Source of the DNA: Brevibacillus composti
GTDB taxonomy: Bacteria > Bacillota > Bacilli > Brevibacillales > Brevibacillaceae
DNA: 64,000 nt
NCBI RefSeq assembly: GCF_016406105.1
Contig: NZ_CP066308.1
Location: 1,523,501-1,587,500 of the forward strand
Direction: 5' to 3'
A program made the translations under genes and the position numbers. Numbering within the stretch: position 1 is the stretch's first letter; each line of letters opens with the position of its first letter. The notes under the pieces were generated by a model that worked only from the letters and a program-made list of their open reading frames with translations, was not told the origin of the DNA and searched no databases. Shown here piece by piece: positions 1 through 10,897 of the stretch.

Positions 1-246
1 CCGCTGGCCATTTCCGTGATTATGGGGGGATTCCGCACGGCAACGATCTATACGATCGGATGGGCCACGCTCGCCTCGCTGATTGGCGGAGGCGGTTTAG
101 GGTATTTCGTGTTCACCGGCCTCACCATTTCCAATGATGGCATGCTCCTGACAGGCGCGCTTGCAGCAGCTTTATTGGCTGCCGCAGCGGATATTGGCAC
201 TCGTAAGGTTCAGAATATTTGCACTCCAAAAGGGCTGCGAAAATAG
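1..246 (+). CDS. Osmoprotectant ABC transporter permease, C-terminal part
   Basis: The reading frame is open from the first base, so this is the 3' end of a gene starting upstream. The visible 81 residues are hydrophobic, with the GFRTATIYTIGWATLASLIG stretch typical of OpuC/ProW-type permeases, where a conserved loop contacts the ATPase. Together with the binding protein and second permease that follow, it would form an OpuC-like importer for glycine betaine, choline or a related osmolyte; the ATPase is presumably upstream. The substrate cannot be read from this fragment. Confidence 0.85.
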   Translation, partial: PLAISVIMGGFRTATIYTIGWATLASLIGGGGLGYFVFTGLTISNDGMLLTGALAAALLAAAADIGTRKVQNICTPKGLRK

Positions 247-263
247 AAAAGAGGGGGATTACG

Positions 264-1175
264 ATGAAAAGCAAATGGTTACCTCTGGCCGTTTTTCTAT
301 TGATTGTGAGCATGGTTTCGGGCTGTTCCCAGAAAGCAGCCTCCGGTCCCACGGATACCGTCAAAATTGGGTCATGGTCCACATCGGAACACTTGATTCT
401 CGCACACATGCTCAAACTGATGATTGAGCAAGACACGCAATTGAAACCGGAGATTGTAGACGGCCTCACCTCTACCCCGGTCGTGCTGAAAGCGATGGAG
501 AGCAATGAAATTCAAATTTCCGCCGTCCGCTACGTGGGGACAGACCTGTCCAGCAGCCTAAAAATAGACGATCCGCCAAAAGATCCTCAGGCCGCCCTGG
601 AGATGGTACAGAAAGGCATGCAAGAAAAATACGATCAGACCTTTTTCCCATCCTACGGATTTGAGAACACCTATGTGTTTACGGTTCGGCAAGATCTGGC
701 GGATCAATTGAAGCTGGAAAAAGTGTCAGATGTGGCGCCGCATGCCAAAAACCTGCATCTGGGAACGGATAACGCCTGGCTGGAGCGGACACATGACGGT
801 TACCCGGCTTTTAAAAAGGCATACGGCATCGAATTCGGGAAAACATCGCCGATGGAGATCGGACTGGTCTACAAGGCGGTCAGCAATAAAGACGTGGACA
901 TCGTGCTCGCCTATTCCACGGATGCCCGCCTGCAAGAGTATCAGTTGAAAACACTGGAAGATGACCAGAAATTCTTCCCGCCGTACCAGGCAGCTCCCGT
1001 CGCAAGAAATGACGTGTTACAAGCCCATCCTGAGCTGAAGGACGCGATCAACAAATTGGTGGGACAGATCGACACGCAAACGATGACCCATCTCAACTAC
1101 CTGGCCGACATTAAGAAAGAAAAGCCCGAGGAGATCGCGAAAAACTTTCTGAAAGAGAAAGGATTGCTAAAATGA
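264..1175 (+). CDS. Osmoprotectant ABC transporter substrate-binding lipoprotein (OpuCC-like)
   Basis: A 303-residue protein with a lipoprotein signal peptide: a lysine-containing start, a hydrophobic core and a VSGCSQ lipobox near residue 21. The mature part resembles OpuAC/OpuCC quaternary-amine binding proteins, for example the VKIGSWSTSEHLILAHML start and the LTSTPVVLKAM region. The ATG at 264 was preferred to the upstream in-frame ATG at 219 because GAGGGGG lies just before it. It follows a permease and overlaps the next permease by 4 bases (ATGA), so the genes are one translationally coupled operon. It should capture the osmolyte outside the membrane; the exact ligand is unknown. Confidence 0.88.
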   Translation: MKSKWLPLAVFLLIVSMVSGCSQKAASGPTDTVKIGSWSTSEHLILAHMLKLMIEQDTQLKPEIVDGLTSTPVVLKAMESNEIQISAVRYVGTDLSSSLKIDDPPKDPQAALEMVQKGMQEKYDQTFFPSYGFENTYVFTVRQDLADQLKLEKVSDVAPHAKNLHLGTDNAWLERTHDGYPAFKKAYGIEFGKTSPMEIGLVYKAVSNKDVDIVLAYSTDARLQEYQLKTLEDDQKFFPPYQAAPVARNDVLQAHPELKDAINKLVGQIDTQTMTHLNYLADIKKEKPEEIAKNFLKEKGLLK

Positions 1176-1828
1176 GCACGCTACTGGATGTTTTCGAATT
1201 GTTCAGGAACGAGTGGGAAATGATCCTCGTATCGACGTCAGAGCATCTGTTTATGAGTGTATCCGGAGTAATCATCGCGATTCTCATCGGCGTGCCGCTG
1301 GCGATCTGGATGACGAAGAACGAGAAACTGGCCTTGATCATTCAAACGTCCATCAATATTATTCAGACAATTCCGTCACTTGCGTTGCTGTTGATGATCA
1401 TGATCTTTTTCGGGTTGGGATACACGACCGCGATCCTGGCTCTGGTCTGTTACTCGTTTCTGCCGATCGTCCAAAACACGTACACAGGACTGCAAAATGT
1501 GGACCGGCATCTCATCGAAGCGGGCAAGGGCATGGGGATGACCCCGCTTCAATTGCTGCTGAAAGTGAAGATTCCCTTAGCTATGCCCGTCATGATGGCA
1601 GGATTTCGGATCGCCACGGTCGTGTCCATCGGTGTCGCCACCATTGCTACCTTCGTTGGGGCAGGGGGCCTGGGCGCGGTAATTTTCCGAGGGATATTAT
1701 CCACGGATGACGTGAGAATTCTCGCCGGTTCGATCCCCGCCGCCATCCTGGCGGTCAGCGTGGATTTCCTCCTGAAGTGGGCGGAAAAGAGATCCGGCGT
1801 TCATCTGTACAAAGCGAGAAACCATTAA
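1172..1828 (+). CDS. Osmoprotectant ABC transporter permease (OpuCD-like)
   Basis: A 218-residue integral membrane protein with several hydrophobic spans and the permease signature around IEAGKGMGMTPLQLLLKVKI (the EAA loop that contacts the ATPase), followed by the AGFRIATVVSIGVATIATFV segment. It pairs with the partial permease at the window start to form a two-permease OpuC-type system. The start overlaps the stop of the binding-protein gene, implying translational coupling. Confidence 0.88.
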   Translation: MSTLLDVFELFRNEWEMILVSTSEHLFMSVSGVIIAILIGVPLAIWMTKNEKLALIIQTSINIIQTIPSLALLLMIMIFFGLGYTTAILALVCYSFLPIVQNTYTGLQNVDRHLIEAGKGMGMTPLQLLLKVKIPLAMPVMMAGFRIATVVSIGVATIATFVGAGGLGAVIFRGILSTDDVRILAGSIPAAILAVSVDFLLKWAEKRSGVHLYKARNH

Positions 1829-1848
1829 GAAAACAGGAGCGAATCGCA

Positions 1849-2958
1849 GTGAAAAACATCCATAAGATCGCAGTCATACCGGGCGACGGGATCGGGCCTG
1901 AAGTGATCCGCGAAGGGGTAAAAGTCTTGCAAAAAATTGCCGAATGGGATGAGCGCCTCCAGTTTCAATTTGATTTCTTTCCCTGGGGATGCGAGTACTA
2001 TGTCCGGCATGGCAAAATGATGGCCGATGACGGCATGGAACAATTGCAGTCGTTTGATGCGATTTATTTGGGGGCCGTAGGGTATCCGGGCGTACCCGAT
2101 CATGTTTCGCTCTGGGACCTGCTGCTCAAAATCCGCAAGCGGTTTGATCAATACGTAAACCTGCGGCCGATCAAGCTATTGCAAGGAGCGCCATGTCCGC
2201 TGAGAGATGTCAGGCGAGAAGACATCGACATGCTGTTCATCCGCGAAAACAGCGAAGGAGAATACGCGGGAGCCGGAGACTGGCTATTCAAAGGGAAACC
2301 GGAGGAAGTGGTTTTGCAAACCGGCGTTTTCTCCAGAAAAGGTACAGAGAGAATCATCCGCTACGCATATGAAACCGCGCGAAAGACGGGAAAAACCTTA
2401 ACCAGCGTGAGCAAAGGCAATGCCTTGAACTACTCCATGGTGTTTTGGGATCAAGTGTTTGAGGAGATCGGGAAAGAGTATCCGGATGTTCAGACCTATT
2501 CGTACCTCGTCGATGCAGCGAGCATGTACATGATCAACCAGCCGAAACGGTTCCAGATCGTGGTCACGTCTAATTTGTTCGGAGATATCTTGACCGATCT
2601 GGGGGCAGCATTGGCGGGGGGACTGGGACTGGCGGCCGGAGCCAACATCAATCCGGAGAGAATCTACCCCTCCATGTTTGAACCCATTCACGGATCGGCC
2701 CCGGATATTGCCGGGCAAGGCATCGCCAATCCGCTTGCCGCGATCTGGTCGGCCAGTCAAATGCTCGAATTTTTGGGGTATGAAGAATGGGCGCATGTCG
2801 TTCTCGAGGCAACCGAGCAAGTGTTAAAAGAACAAAAGGCGCTTACACCGGATTTGGGGGGAACCGCCTCCACTTCAGAGGCAGGGGATGAAGTTGTCTT
2901 GAAGATGACGGAGATAATAGGGAAGAGCTTCCCCACTACAGCCTCATCCAACCATTAG
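1849..2958 (+). CDS. Tartrate/D-malate dehydrogenase-like beta-decarboxylating dehydrogenase
   Basis: A 369-residue member of the isocitrate/isopropylmalate dehydrogenase superfamily. It carries the N-terminal IPGDGIGPEV motif, the LRPIKLL substrate region, the acidic metal-binding NLFGDILTDLGAALAGG motif and the C-terminal FEPIHGSAPDIAGQGIANP cofactor loop. These most resemble YcsA-type tartrate dehydrogenases, which oxidise and decarboxylate D-malate or tartrate with NAD. The GTG start at 1849 was chosen because AGGAG lies 9 bases upstream; an earlier in-frame ATG at 1777 lies inside the preceding gene. It follows the permease gene closely and could be cotranscribed, though a link between the two functions is not evident. 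Substrate preference is inferred from family resemblance only. Confidence 0.82.
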   Translation: MKNIHKIAVIPGDGIGPEVIREGVKVLQKIAEWDERLQFQFDFFPWGCEYYVRHGKMMADDGMEQLQSFDAIYLGAVGYPGVPDHVSLWDLLLKIRKRFDQYVNLRPIKLLQGAPCPLRDVRREDIDMLFIRENSEGEYAGAGDWLFKGKPEEVVLQTGVFSRKGTERIIRYAYETARKTGKTLTSVSKGNALNYSMVFWDQVFEEIGKEYPDVQTYSYLVDAASMYMINQPKRFQIVVTSNLFGDILTDLGAALAGGLGLAAGANINPERIYPSMFEPIHGSAPDIAGQGIANPLAAIWSASQMLEFLGYEEWAHVVLEATEQVLKEQKALTPDLGGTASTSEAGDEVVLKMTEIIGKSFPTTASSNH

Positions 2959-3008
2959 GAGAGAGTCGGCTAGATTTTCAGTGGAAAAACCACGTCAGGA
3001 GGATAAAA

Positions 3009-3273
3009 ATGAGGAAGAAAGCTTTCTTGATTCCCTGGTTTGCCCTTCTTTGCTTGATGACGATGTCCTCTATGGCAGTGGCCTCACAACCGGCAGAAGG
3101 CTTCGATCCTGTTTGCGGATGAGGCTTCCATCGCCGGCTACGCCAAAGATTTTGTCTATCAGCTGAATGCTGGTGGTATCTTGGGCGGCGTTGGCAACGA
3201 CCTTTTTGATCCCTCCGGAGTCACCACCCGCGCTGCTGCGGCTAAAGTTCTCTCCATCCTCCTGAATTACTAA
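3009..3273 (+). pseudogene. SLH-domain secreted protein, collapsed remnant
   Basis: From the ATG at 3009 a clear signal peptide (MRKKAFLIPWFALLCLMTM, then an AVA-SQ-like cleavage site) runs into a stop after about 36 residues. In another frame, from about 3106 to the TAA at 3273, the sequence encodes the end of an S-layer homology domain: AKDFVYQLNAGGILGG, then FDPSGVTTRAAAAKVLSIL. The two parts are the two ends of a secreted SLH protein with its middle deleted and the frame lost. SLH domains normally anchor proteins to pyruvylated wall polymers. At this size it cannot work. Confidence 0.75.
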
Positions 3274-3306
3274 GAGGAATCTGATGGTAAGCAAATCTGT
3301 ATCGGC

Positions 3307-3350
3307 ATGCCCCCTGTCGCAAGAAAATGCTCATGGGGGCTTTTTTTGCG
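3307..3350 (+). terminator. Intrinsic terminator after the SLH remnant
   Basis: An imperfect GC-rich hairpin (GCCCCC paired with GGGGGC across a loop) is followed by a run of seven T. It would end transcription from the dehydrogenase/SLH remnant side. Confidence 0.6.
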
Positions 3351-3356
3351 GGCGAC

Positions 3357-3396
3357 AGAAAAGAACCAACCCCTTGATGACAAAGAGGCTGGTTCG
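3357..3396 (-). terminator. Intrinsic terminator of the DUF3231 gene
   Basis: Read on the minus strand, GAACCAGCC pairs with GGTTGGTTC around an 11 to 15 base loop and is followed by TTTTC. It lies just beyond the stop of the minus-strand DUF3231 gene. Confidence 0.65.
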
Positions 3397-3406
3397 CAGT
3401 TTTTTA

Positions 3407-3925
3407 TCAGGCGTGAACTGGCTCCGGCGTGCTGACATGCAGCGGAGGAGGCACGAGCCAGCCTTTTTCCTTATTGATCCGCAGCAGTCTTGCACCGAAT
3501 TGAGCTTTTGTCATGTGGAACTGGCCAAACATCATCGCAATGTCCTCGCGAATGCATTGGCTGATCACCTGGCTACATGCAGTCAGTCCTGCAGCGATGT
3601 CACGGCCAACCCCTGCGGCGATTTCCGCATCGTTAAAGCGGGCACCGACCGGGATGCTCTCCAGGGAGGCGGTTGGACGCTCCGGAGGCGAAGGCGGCAG
3701 CCCTACACCATTGATTTTCAAGAGGTTTTCCACTTGCTCGCTTTCCTGCTTCATGCTGCGTACAACATCTTCCAAAAATCCGCGGAGATCCCTGTCACCT
3801 GTATGATTGATAAAGGTTTGGTAGGCCGCCACCAAGCCTTTGGTGGTAGAGAGGTAGCTCCACACGCCAAATACTTCTCCGTAGTGCATTGGTTCTTTTT
3901 CTGGAGTGCCGCTAAGAATTCCCAT
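3407..3925 (-). CDS. DUF3231 family protein
   Basis: A 172-residue, largely helical protein without a signal peptide. The spacing of the helical region, the LPPSPPERP linker and the C-terminal LLRINKEKGWLVPPPLH motif fit the DUF3231 family found in spore formers, usually as tandem domains; this is a single-domain form. The ATG at 3925 was chosen because GGGAGGA precedes it at ideal spacing, whereas two upstream in-frame ATGs have no ribosome binding site. A link to spores comes from the family's distribution only; function is unknown. Confidence 0.72.
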   Translation of the reverse strand: MGILSGTPEKEPMHYGEVFGVWSYLSTTKGLVAAYQTFINHTGDRDLRGFLEDVVRSMKQESEQVENLLKINGVGLPPSPPERPTASLESIPVGARFNDAEIAAGVGRDIAAGLTACSQVISQCIREDIAMMFGQFHMTKAQFGARLLRINKEKGWLVPPPLHVSTPEPVHA

Positions 3926-4031
3926 GATTGTCCTCCCAGTATTTAACAAAGTCGTTATGTCCATTAGGCATGTCTCCAACTCTTATCTTGCGATTGTATT
4001 GCGTTCTTACTTTTCACGGGAGCGCTCTAAT

Positions 4032-4367
4032 TTATTCAGGGAAATACCCCTCGGATGCCCCCAGCAAACCATCAAGCTGGTTGACGGCTTGGAGAAAATC
4101 CGGATGGGATTCCCGGTTCCTCTCGGCCAGTCTTCTGAGCTCCCAATAGCCTTCGCTCAACCGGAAAAGGGGGGAATCCGGATCAAAAGCCTTTTGCCTG
4201 GCTGGTTCGGAAACAACGTGATTGGAGTGCTTAAAAAACGTCTCGGCAGGGATGCTTTGCAGGGTCTCTTTTGTCTCCCGCAAGAGCTGCTGCAGATTTT
4301 GCGGCAAAAGGTCCTGCTGCTGCTGAAGAGTGTCGATAATGCCCATCACATACTCTTTTTTGGTCAT
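4032..4367 (-). CDS. Hypothetical 111-residue protein
   Basis: A soluble, charged protein rich in Gln and Leu near the N-terminus (DTLQQQQDLLPQNLQQLL), probably helical. No family was recognised. An AAAGGGGCGATG stretch upstream supplies a weak ribosome binding site for the ATG. It lies on the minus strand head-to-head with the queuosine operon leader. Confidence 0.6.
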   Translation of the reverse strand: MTKKEYVMGIIDTLQQQQDLLPQNLQQLLRETKETLQSIPAETFFKHSNHVVSEPARQKAFDPDSPLFRLSEGYWELRRLAERNRESHPDFLQAVNQLDGLLGASEGYFPE

Positions 4368-4487
4368 GGCTTCTCATCGCCCCTTTCATGTGGGTTTGCC
4401 ATGATTACTTTGTCCTTTCTGCTGCAAATACATGCTGAAAATGATCAGACCTTTTCACAAATTTGCCCCCAGCCGTGGCGAAGTGTA

Positions 4488-4496
4488 TGGTATACT
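4488..4496 (+). promoter_or_regulatory. Extended -10 promoter for the que leader
   Basis: TGGTATACT matches an extended -10 element (TGn followed by TATACT). A TTGCCC 22 bases upstream is too far away to be a good -35. It lies about 75 bases before the preQ1 aptamer and is the best promoter candidate for queCDE. Confidence 0.5.
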
Positions 4497-4571
4497 ACTG
4501 CTATTCGAATACAAAATCTGAAGTCATCCGGCAGACAGCCCTCGCGGCTACGCCGGGCTACTGGCTTCGGG

Positions 4572-4636
4572 AGAGGTTCTAGCTACACCCTCTATAAAAA
4601 ACTAAGGAACGGTATCTCCTTAGATATCGTTTTTTT
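4572..4636 (+). promoter_or_regulatory. preQ1-I riboswitch with terminator expression platform
   Basis: The segment 4572-4605 has the class I preQ1 aptamer core: AGAGG and CCCTCT form P1, the loop contains TTCTAGCTACA, and the A-rich tail ends in CTAA for the pseudoknot. Downstream, AACGGTATC (4608-4616) pairs with GATATCGTT (4623-4631) ahead of a T-run, forming a terminator. CTAAGGA (4602-4608) can instead pair with TCCTTAG (4617-4623), an antiterminator that excludes both pseudoknot and terminator. Bound preQ1 should therefore stop transcription into queC. Confidence 0.95.
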
Positions 4637-4719
4637 CATGTTCCGCTAAGTATAGGTGTGGGGAAGGAACCTCTCTGCCTGGCGTTTGCGCGTCAGGAGA
4701 TAAGAGAGGAGAGCATGAG

Positions 4720-5454
4720 ATGATTCAGCAACAGGAAAATGGCTTCGAGAACGTTGCCAGCGGGAACGCAGCCAAACACCAGAACGCTGCCAGCAGCGAA
4801 AAGGCCATCGTCGTCTTCAGTGGCGGCCAAGACAGCACCACCTGCCTTTTTTGGGCGATGAAGCACTTCCGTGAAGTGGAAGCCGTCACGTTTGACTATG
4901 GACAGCGTCACAAGCTGGAGGTAGAAGTGGCGGCCCGCATCGCCCGGGAGCAGAACATCAGGCACCATGTGCTAGATATGTCGCTGCTCGGCCAGCTCGC
5001 CCCCAACGCCCTGACCCGGGACGAGATCGCGATCGAAGAGAAGCAAGGCGAGCTGCCGACTACCTTCGTCGATGGGCGCAATCTGCTGTTTCTCTCTTTC
5101 GCCGCTGTCCTGGCCAAACAAGTCGGTGCCCGGCGGATCGTGACAGGCGTGTGCGAAACGGATTTCAGCGGATACCCGGATTGCCGGGATGTGTTTATCA
5201 AGTCGCTGAACGTGACGCTGAATCTCGCGATGGATCATCCGTTCGTCATCGACACGCCCCTGATGTGGCTGACCAAAGCGGACACCTGGAAGCTGGCCGA
5301 TGAGCTGGGGGTCTTGGATTATGTCCGCCAGCATACCCTCACTTGCTATAACGGCATCGTGGCGGACGGCTGCGGCGAGTGCCCGGCCTGCCGTTTGCGG
5401 AAAACAGGTCTGGAAGAGTATCTGTCCGGCATCAAAGGGGGGATGCTGGCATGA
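4720..5454 (+). CDS. queC: 7-cyano-7-deazaguanine synthase QueC
   Basis: QueC converts 7-carboxy-7-deazaguanine to preQ0 in an ATP-dependent reaction. The 244-residue protein has the PP-loop SGGQDS at residues 34-39 and four zinc-ligand cysteines at 209, 218, 221 and 224 (CGECPAC motif). It has about 25 extra N-terminal residues compared with typical QueC. The ATG at 4720 follows a purine-rich GAGAGGAGAG; a nearer ATG in another frame stops after two codons. It lies behind a preQ1 riboswitch and overlaps queD by 4 bases. Confidence 0.96.
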   Translation: MIQQQENGFENVASGNAAKHQNAASSEKAIVVFSGGQDSTTCLFWAMKHFREVEAVTFDYGQRHKLEVEVAARIAREQNIRHHVLDMSLLGQLAPNALTRDEIAIEEKQGELPTTFVDGRNLLFLSFAAVLAKQVGARRIVTGVCETDFSGYPDCRDVFIKSLNVTLNLAMDHPFVIDTPLMWLTKADTWKLADELGVLDYVRQHTLTCYNGIVADGCGECPACRLRKTGLEEYLSGIKGGMLA

Positions 5455-5897
5455 TGCAGCAAATCTACCCCTCTGTCGCCCACCCGTTCCGCTACGAGCT
5501 GAACAAAGACCTGCAATTCGCGGCGGCTCACTACGTTCCCAGCGAACGGGCGGGCAAATGCAGCCGCGTCCACGGACATACCTATTTCGTCAATGTGACG
5601 ATTGCCGGAAATCAACTGGATGAGACGGGGTTTTTGGCTGATTTTTCCGCGCTGAAAAAAATCATTCACGACCGGTTTGACCACAGTTTGCTCAATGAGC
5701 ATGCGGAGTTCTTTGACAACGAAGACGCCGACCGCTTTCCGACGACAGAGATCGTCGCCCGGACCATCTGCGACTTGATCCAGGCCTATTTGGACCAGAC
5801 AGAGAACAAGCCGGTATGCGTGCAGGTTTTCGTGCGGGAGACGCCGACCAGCTATGTGCTGTACCGACCGTTTGCGGGAGGTTCCCATGAGCGCTAA
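5451..5897 (+). CDS. queD: 6-carboxytetrahydropterin synthase QueD
   Basis: QueD makes 6-carboxy-5,6,7,8-tetrahydropterin from dihydroneopterin triphosphate. The 148-residue protein has the zinc histidines H27, H41 and H43 (the last two in VHGHTY) and the catalytic cysteine C37. The first ATG (5451) overlaps the queC stop as ATGA; a second ATG follows at once at 5454, so the exact start is uncertain by one residue. It is the middle gene of queCDE. Confidence 0.95.
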   Translation: MMQQIYPSVAHPFRYELNKDLQFAAAHYVPSERAGKCSRVHGHTYFVNVTIAGNQLDETGFLADFSALKKIIHDRFDHSLLNEHAEFFDNEDADRFPTTEIVARTICDLIQAYLDQTENKPVCVQVFVRETPTSYVLYRPFAGGSHER

Positions 5898-6615
5898 ACG
5901 CATCCCGGTAATGGAGATCTTTGGGCCGACGATACAAGGGGAAGGCATGGTCATCGGGCAGAAAACGATGTTCGTGCGGACGGCGGGCTGCGATTATGCC
6001 TGCTCCTGGTGCGACTCGGCATTTACCTGGGACGGCAGCGGAAAAGACGATATCCGCATGCTGACCGCAGAAGAAATCGCAGCCGAGCTGCTGCAGACAG
6101 GCGGAGCGGCCTTTTCCCATGTGACCATATCCGGCGGCAATCCGGGGCTGCTCCCCGCCTTGGATGAGCTGATCCAGCTCTTGCATGAGCAGGGCATGGA
6201 GGTGGCGCTGGAGACACAAGGAAGCCGCTGGCAGGACTGGTTTTTGCAGATCGACCAGCTGACACTGTCGCCCAAGCCGCCGAGCTCCGGAATGACCACC
6301 GACTGGGAAAAGCTGGACGATATTATCCACAAGCTGTCGGCCCATGCCCGCAGCTTCAGCCTGAAAGTGGTGGTATTTGACGAACGCGATCTGCGCTATG
6401 CCGAAGAGGTGCACCAGCGGTACCCGGAGGTTCCTTTCTTTTTGCAGCCGGGCAATGACGACTTGCGGGAAGGGAATCCGCACATTTTGCTGGGGCATTT
6501 GCTGAAGCGCTACGAATGGCTGGTAGAGGCCGTTATCGCCTCTCCTTCATTGAAAAACGTGAGAGTTTTGCCGCAATTGCATACCTGGATTTGGGGAAAC
6601 AAACGCGGAGTATGA
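5887..6615 (+). CDS. queE: 7-carboxy-7-deazaguanine synthase QueE (radical SAM)
   Basis: QueE contracts the pterin ring of carboxytetrahydropterin to carboxydeazaguanine using a 4Fe-4S cluster and S-adenosylmethionine. The 242-residue protein has its cluster cysteines at 35, 39 and 42 (CDYACSWC, a CX3CX2C form), with ISGGNPGLL as the following SAM/glycine motif. The ATG at 5887 is preceded by GGGAGG and lies inside queD, an 11-base overlap. queF was not found in the window. Confidence 0.95.
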   Translation: MSAKRIPVMEIFGPTIQGEGMVIGQKTMFVRTAGCDYACSWCDSAFTWDGSGKDDIRMLTAEEIAAELLQTGGAAFSHVTISGGNPGLLPALDELIQLLHEQGMEVALETQGSRWQDWFLQIDQLTLSPKPPSSGMTTDWEKLDDIIHKLSAHARSFSLKVVVFDERDLRYAEEVHQRYPEVPFFLQPGNDDLREGNPHILLGHLLKRYEWLVEAVIASPSLKNVRVLPQLHTWIWGNKRGV

Positions 6616-6644
6616 CCGAGGATATCGGGCTGCGCTTCCTCTTC

Positions 6645-6687
6645 TCCCCCTTACTCCTCCTCTTTTTTCTCAGGGGGGTAAGGGGGA
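6645..6687. other. Long-stem hairpin between convergent genes
   Basis: TCCCCCTTAC (6645-6654) and GTAAGGGGGA (6678-6687) form a perfect 10-bp stem around a 23-base loop. It lies between queE and the convergent epimerase gene. Neither strand has a T-run right after the stem, so it is not a classical intrinsic terminator, but it may block readthrough or stabilise 3' ends. Confidence 0.55.
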
Positions 6688-6721
6688 ACTTTCATGAAGA
6701 GGCAAGCAGCGGCATTCATGC

Positions 6722-7615
6722 TTACTCGGATTGCAAGAGATCATGCATAATCAGCTCATTCAAGAGATCGTCCAGCTGGCGGAACTGAAAACCTGCAGAA
6801 CAGGCTTTGCTCACATCCAAAGAAAGAGAGCCGCCGACATCATATGGAGAGCGGATTGCGGGGTCGGCCGGTGCCGTGATCTGCGCGTCCATTTTTGCTT
6901 GGGAGCCAATCCGCTCCAGCAGTTCTGCAAACGAGATGTCTCCGGGTGAACCGGCGTTGAAGGAACCTATGAGCTTATTCTCGGCGGCAAAGAGGAGAAA
7001 ACGGGCGGCGTCGTCAGAGTCGATAAAGCCGATCCGGTCCTCGGCACGTGTGATGCCGATCGGCACTCCTGTTTTGACGCGATCGACATGAAATTGAAAC
7101 CGGCCGGTATAATCATCCGGACCGATTACCAGAGGAAACCGGATCGCCGTTCCCGGTATTCCCGATTGGAACAGTACAGCCTCTGCCTGTCTTTTGGCTT
7201 CCCGGTACCCTTCAAGTCCGGGGTACTCCCGTCGGCCGCGGTAGTGGATGGGATAGCCGAGGGGGTCATACTCGCTTTCCTGTTTGCGCACCCCGAACTC
7301 ATAGACGGCCATGGTGGAAGTAAGCACGTAGTGCCCGATCCGGCCATGGAGGACATCCAGCACATCCCGTATTTCCAGCGGGGAATAACAGGTCTGGTCA
7401 AATACGCAATCCCAGTAGGTGTCTGTATGACCAAGAGCGGATAGAAGTGTCTCTTTGTTTTCCCGATCCAGAATCAGCCGTTGAATGTGCTCGCCAAAAG
7501 GATCAGCAGCTATTCCCCGTGTCGCAATGGTAACCTCCCAGCCCCTGTCGAGCAGATGCTGGACCAGTCTTTTGCCAAAAAATAGAGTGCCGCCAAGCAC
7601 GAATGCCTTTTTCAT
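6722..7615 (-). CDS. NAD-dependent epimerase/dehydratase family protein
   Basis: A 297-residue extended short-chain dehydrogenase. It begins with an NAD-binding Rossmann motif (MKKAFVLGGTLFFGKRL) and has a Tyr-x3-Lys-like catalytic YREAK near residue 135, after a TSTMAVY segment that supplies the Ser/Thr. Homologues act on nucleotide sugars or related compounds; the substrate cannot be deduced. A GAGAGGGG sequence precedes the ATG. It is a lone gene convergent with queE. Confidence 0.82.
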   Translation of the reverse strand: MKKAFVLGGTLFFGKRLVQHLLDRGWEVTIATRGIAADPFGEHIQRLILDRENKETLLSALGHTDTYWDCVFDQTCYSPLEIRDVLDVLHGRIGHYVLTSTMAVYEFGVRKQESEYDPLGYPIHYRGRREYPGLEGYREAKRQAEAVLFQSGIPGTAIRFPLVIGPDDYTGRFQFHVDRVKTGVPIGITRAEDRIGFIDSDDAARFLLFAAENKLIGSFNAGSPGDISFAELLERIGSQAKMDAQITAPADPAIRSPYDVGGSLSLDVSKACSAGFQFRQLDDLLNELIMHDLLQSE

Positions 7616-7765
7616 AGGAAACCCCTCTCCGCTTTTCGATAAAAATATTTTTACTAAAGTTGTCTTTCATCATAATGGAACGATTCTGATTTTTCAAGCT
7701 GCTCGGCTCAAATATATGGCCAACTGGCATGATACACTTAGAAAAATGGACAGGGAGGTGGTTTG

Positions 7766-8205
7766 ATGACAGTCGCAGAGGTTATGAACAGGTTGGAAGA
7801 ACTTGGGACAGAACAGACGAAGAAAACGCTTTTGCGGCATGGTGCAAAGGAGCCGCTGTACGGAGTGAAAGTGGGCGATTTGAAAAAGCCGGCAAGGGAC
7901 GTCAAGAAGGATCAGCCGTTAGCCTTGGCCCTTTTTGATACAGGGAATCACGATGCGATGTATTTGGCCGGCCTGTGTGTCCAGCCGAAAATGACGCCAA
8001 CTACTTGTCCATTACGCCCGATGACCGATTGGATCTGACTGAGAACTGTCGTCTTTTGAAGCGAGTAGAGGAAGCCATCCATGGGGAACGGAATCGGGTG
8101 CGTTATACGATGAGCCAATTTGTCATGTGTGTTGGGACTTATGTGGCAGCCTTAGATGAGGAGGCGTATAGAGTCGCGGACTTAGTCGGCCGCGTGAGCT
8201 TTACC
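7766..8205 (+). pseudogene. DNA alkylation repair enzyme (AlkD-like), degraded
   Basis: A GGGAGG site and ATG at 7766 start a HEAT-repeat AlkD-type protein (KEPLYGVKVGDLKK, HDAMYLAGL). The frame is lost near 7980-8000, and the resumed homology in another frame (NRVRYTMSQFVMCVGTYV, then VADLVGRVS) lacks the middle of the family. The C-terminus is missing because the frame runs into unrelated sequence after about 8205. AlkD proteins excise N3- and N7-alkylated bases; this copy has an internal deletion, a frameshift and a lost end. Confidence 0.75.
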
Positions 8206-8293
8206 ATAATTTGGCCATCTCATAGCGACAACCGCCGGCCGATATATAGAATAAGGAATGCAATTCCTCTCACAAATTGTTTTGGGGTATCGA

Positions 8294-8330
8294 AGACAGC
8301 CATACTGTGCAGACGGCTGTCTCTTTTTTT
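8294..8330 (+). terminator. Intrinsic terminator after the AlkD remnant
   Basis: AGACAGCC (8294-8301) pairs with GGCTGTCT (8315-8322), followed by C and a run of T. It is the likely original 3' end of the alkD transcript, so the rest of that gene was probably lost by deletion. Confidence 0.8.
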
Positions 8331-8335
8331 TGTGC

Positions 8336-8370
8336 CAAAAAAACTCCCCCTGCCGAAGATGGAGGGGGAG
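8336..8370 (-). terminator. Intrinsic terminator of the thiC operon
   Basis: On the minus strand CTCCCCCT pairs with AGGGGGAG and is followed by seven T. It lies about 100 bases beyond the small gene that follows thiC. Confidence 0.8.
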
Positions 8371-8470
8371 GGGGAAGTTAAAAGAGGATCGATTGCCGGG
8401 CCCAGACTTTATGGAGCAGGATGCAGGGATCTCATAGGCAGCCGTCCTTTACACAGCCATCCATTGGCAG

Positions 8471-10708
<2,238 letters not shown>

Positions 10709-10897
10709 ATGTGTTGGTGATTACGAGACCATCATACCCCTAATGTGGAGAGGTTTCAAGTGATTTGTGCAAGGATTTCCAGCAGCGAACCGCGTTAATA
10801 TGTCAGGATCATAGGAAAACCCAATGCTAATGATAGTGGATTTGAAATTGAACCGATCTTTCCAAACCGCTAACGTAATAGATACGGGGCCCCTGTA

